From Verrucomicrobiia bacterium (GTDB lineage: Bacteria > Verrucomicrobiota > Verrucomicrobiia > Limisphaerales > UBA11358), in NCBI GenBank assembly GCA_030044395.1, contig JASHVW010000253.1, positions 1 to 7,152 of the forward strand: a stretch of 7,152 bases of DNA. Direction: 5' to 3'. Position 1 is the first letter of the stretch, and each line of letters starts with the position of its first letter. Shown here piece by piece: positions 5,293-7,152 of the stretch. The notes beneath the pieces were generated by a model. That model had not been told where the DNA came from, did not search any database, and saw only the letters and a program-made list of their open reading frames with translations. The position numbers and the translations under genes were made by a program.

Positions 5293-5309
5293 TTAGCGAA
5301 TGCCGCTAA
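5293..5309. repeat. Inverted repeat TTAGCG-N5-CGCTAA
   Basis: TTAGCG (5293-5298) and CGCTAA (5304-5309) are perfect 6-base arms around AATGC. The site lies about 40 bases upstream of the direct repeats, with a second small inverted repeat TCCAG-N5-CTGGA (5264-5278) in between. No T-run follows on either strand, so a protein-binding site is more likely than a terminator, but this is weakly supported. Confidence 0.35.
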
Positions 5310-5375
5310 ATGCTGCAATACCTGGAACTGACACAAATTTTTAATGCAAGGAGCACAGGGACTGAAGAAGTAAAC

Positions 5376-5403
5376 CGCGAAATACGGTCAAATACGCGAA
5401 ATC
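5376..5403. repeat. CGCGAAATA tandem tract, third location
   Basis: CGCGAAATA (5376-5384), a diverged unit CGGTCAAATA (5385-5394) and CGCGAAATC (5395-5403) repeat the units found at 1-27 and 466-496. The upstream flank again contains a run of T (AAATTTTTAA, 5336-5345). Its presence on both sides of the operon shows that this family fills intergenic space. Confidence 0.6.
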
Positions 5404-5593
5404 CAAGCATGGGGTTAACGGCAAACGGGACCCGATGGCCAGATGCAACGCCGTGGATTGCGTTGAGAGCCGGGCTTCGAGGTCTTCAGGCAAAAGCCCA
5501 GCGTCACACGCAAAAATATCCTCCAAATCCGGCCAAAAGCCAAGTGGGGAAAACGGACGAGTGGACTCAAATTAAATGACACCGTAGGGAGGT
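5404..5593. other. Non-coding spacer with two possible stem-loops
   Basis: No gene is supported. CAACGC (5446-5451) can pair with GCGTTG (5460-5465), and GGGCTT (5472-5477) with AAGCCC (5494-5499). The short open frame running across on the plus strand contains the repeat tract and has no ribosome site. Nothing else is recognisable. Confidence 0.5.
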
Positions 5594-5621
5594 AAAAAAA
5601 GAGGGGCAAACGATTCGTTGC
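5594..5621 (-). terminator. Weak intrinsic terminator candidate after the Ig/Calx-beta gene
   Basis: On the minus strand GCAACG and CGTTTGC (5606-5621) form a short stem with one bulged base around AAT. CCCTC and then seven T residues (5594-5600) follow. It lies 64 bases beyond the stop codon at 5686. The stem is short and the T-run is five bases from it, so this is a modest candidate. Confidence 0.35.
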
Positions 5622-5685
5622 TTCAGGGAAAATGACACGCAAAGTCTCCCCCCTGCCGCACGGCTATAGTTTTTCTTCAGACGCT

Positions 5686-7152
5686 CTAATCTCCAGGCAT
5701 ATTTGTAGCCGGCACGGCCTGATAGAACCCGGCGGCATGGGATGACGTGTCCGGATCAATAAAATCAATGGAACCGTTGATGACCTGGTTGGTACAAATC
5801 GGCGTCCAGTCGGTGAGATTGGTTGAATACTCGATGCTGAACCAGGCGGCATCCGGTCCCGGCAGGCACAAATGGAAGCGTCCATCCGGCAGGATGCCTG
5901 TGGCCGGCGTCGGGTTGGGCCGGTCAACGATAATGGCAGCCGCTTTGCCTGGGAAGCCGACAAGATAGTCCGGCGGCGTGTTGGTGGAAGGCAGCAGGGC
6001 GAGAACCACACTCTTAATGAAATCCGGCGGTCCATCATCAATCGGCACAATGGTAATGAGCGCATGACGTTCGCCGGCTGCCACGGTCACAGAGCCGGGC
6101 AGAGCCACATAGTCCACGCCATTGCTGGCAGTTCCGCCGATGTTGTACGCCACGGTCAAATCGTCGTTGGTTTCGCCGAAGCGAGTGACGGTAAAGGTGG
6201 CAGTCTTGGGGCCGGCATTGGTGAAGCAACGGGGGACGGCGGCTGGCCACGCGGTCCATGTGGGTGGTAAATTGGTTTCACCTTGCCAGACCCAGGAGTT
6301 AGTCCCTTCCACTGCCACGGGATCCGTTGCCACGATGGTTACAACATCGGGGCGATTAGTAGGCGGAGGAACGGGCGGCAGGATGGTTATGTCCACCGGG
6401 GCCGATTTGGCCAGTAAAACCAGCGGGTCCTCGAGGTAAGCGATTTCGGCTTGCGCTGTCAGCACGTGATCTCCAACGGGCGCGTTGCTCCAGATCAGAT
6501 AGAACAGATTTGTCGGATAAACCGGTGGAACCGGCGTGGGCAAGAGAGGCGCGCCGCCGTCGGAAGTCACCGGAACAGGCGTGGGCGGCAGCACGGGCAG
6601 GCCTTCCCCGATTTCATTTGTTCCGTCGTAAAATTGCACTGACACCCGCGAATCCGCCGGATAACTGACGTAAGCAAAGAGCGGGAGGTCAATGGGCGCG
6701 CGAAATACCGAGCCGTTGGCCGGGCTGATGATTCGAACAATTGCAATCGGGTTGGTGGGCGGTGGAATTGGATTTACCGTCAGCGTGGCGGGAGTGCTGT
6801 TGGTGCCACCGAGGGAATTCATGACGACCACTTGATAGACGCCAGCCTGATTCGTTTGAACATCAGGCAGCACGAGCACGGCGTTGGTGGCTCCCTCCAG
6901 GATATTTGTTCCGTCAAAGACCCATTGATAAACCAGCGGCAGGGCGCCGGATGCTTCGACACTGAATGTGGCGGTTTGGCCAACGTAAACGGATTGATTT
7001 GCCGGTTGACTCACGATCACCGGAGGACCTTCCTGGCACGAATGCAATTGGCAGCCGCTGGCCGCGCAACCGGAAATCACGGGGTTTCCATTCGTATCAT
7101 AGGTGATGATGTTCCATTGCACTGAATTGGTAACGCAGCCGGTCTCAGGCAA
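5686..7152 (-). CDS. Secreted-type Ig/Calx-beta repeat protein, 5' end missing (partial)
   Basis: The reading frame is open to the right edge, so only the last 488 residues are seen. The first codon here (TTG) is probably an internal Leu. Domains in order are: a Cys-containing stretch (C6, C29, C34, C39); an Ig-like domain at about 43-128 (QPANQSVYVGQTATFSVEASG...YQWVFDG...AGVYQVVVMNS); a bacterial Ig-like domain at about 136-257 (ISPANGSVFRAP...VQFYDGTNEIG), interrupted by a proline-rich stretch; a Calx-beta domain at about 275-412 (FTVTRFGETNDDLTVAY, then GGTASNGVDY and a DD-containing strand); and a C-terminal module at about 420-481 (IEYSTNLTDW...FIDP...FYQAV). Linkers are rich in Pro, Thr and Asn. 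Such proteins are exported and serve as surface or adhesion modules. A signal peptide would be outside the window. The stop is TAG at 5686-5688. It is unrelated to the operon. Confidence 0.85.
   Translation of the reverse strand: MPETGCVTNSVQWNIITYDTNGNPVISGCAASGCQLHSCQEGPPVIVSQPANQSVYVGQTATFSVEASGALPLVYQWVFDGTNILEGATNAVLVLPDVQTNQAGVYQVVVMNSLGGTNSTPATLTVNPIPPPTNPIAIVRIISPANGSVFRAPIDLPLFAYVSYPADSRVSVQFYDGTNEIGEGLPVLPPTPVPVTSDGGAPLLPTPVPPVYPTNLFYLIWSNAPVGDHVLTAQAEIAYLEDPLVLLAKSAPVDITILPPVPPPTNRPDVVTIVATDPVAVEGTNSWVWQGETNLPPTWTAWPAAVPRCFTNAGPKTATFTVTRFGETNDDLTVAYNIGGTASNGVDYVALPGSVTVAAGERHALITIVPIDDGPPDFIKSVVLALLPSTNTPPDYLVGFPGKAAAIIVDRPNPTPATGILPDGRFHLCLPGPDAAWFSIEYSTNLTDWTPICTNQVINGSIDFIDPDTSSHAAGFYQAVPATNMPGD

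Noticed and set aside
5310..5579. 89-codon plus-strand open frame in the right intergenic region
   Set aside because: It contains the CGCGAAATA tract, has no ribosome site and matches no family that I recognise.
5655..5675. Plus-strand hairpin GCCG-CA-CGGC followed by TTTTT as a terminator
   Set aside because: The stem is only 4 bp with a 2-base loop, which is too tight, and no plus-strand gene ends there.
7150..7152. TTG at the right edge as the start codon of the Ig/Calx-beta gene
   Set aside because: The frame is open to the edge and the residues there show no signal peptide. The codon is more likely an internal Leu of a longer protein.

Overview
The window most likely comes from a Verrucomicrobiota chromosome, probably the Pedosphaera/Limisphaera side of the phylum. 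Two things suggest this. The incomplete gene at the right edge encodes a secreted-type Ig/Calx-beta protein with Asn/Thr/Pro-rich linkers (PPPTNP, PPTNRPD) and a C-terminal 'STNLTDW...FIDP...FYQAV' module, which I associate with large verrucomicrobial surface proteins. The intergenic DNA is packed with short tandem and palindromic repeats (CGCGAAATA, CACGGATGG and CTTCGCTAAGAGCTACGGAGG types) seen in such genomes. The taxonomic call is an inference from style and was not tested by a search.

Layout: 1-676 is non-coding and is a mosaic of at least four families of short repeats. From 5132 down to 677, six genes run on the minus strand in one tight array. In transcription order they are an aldo/keto reductase, a zinc-type alcohol dehydrogenase, a short-chain dehydrogenase, a PptA-like tautomerase, a small cupin very similar to the manganese-dependent hydroxynitrile lyase GtHNL, and an AraC-family regulator. 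The gaps are 17, 32, 12 and 40 bases, and the last two genes overlap by 4 bases (ATGA), so this looks like a single operon. Upstream, 5133-5330 holds the probable promoter, a 21-bp direct-repeat operator of the kind AraC proteins bind, and a small palindrome. From 5331 to 5685 there is more non-coding DNA with another CGCGAAATA tract and a weak terminator. From 5686 to the right edge lies the 3' part of the Ig/Calx-beta gene, also on the minus strand.

How the genes may work together: three NAD(P)-linked carbonyl/alcohol oxidoreductases of unrelated folds (AKR, MDR, SDR), a keto-enol tautomerase and a metal cupin able in its family to cleave or form carbonyl adducts all act on small carbonyl compounds. 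The distal AraC regulator probably controls the whole operon, including itself, through the direct repeats upstream of the first gene. The substrate is not revealed by the sequence. Detoxification or use of reactive aldehydes, ketones or cyanohydrins is the simplest reading. The points most worth following up are the predicted AraC operator, the cupin with its conserved metal ligands inside a carbonyl-redox operon, and palindromic elements that appear to be inserted precisely into tandem-repeat tracts.
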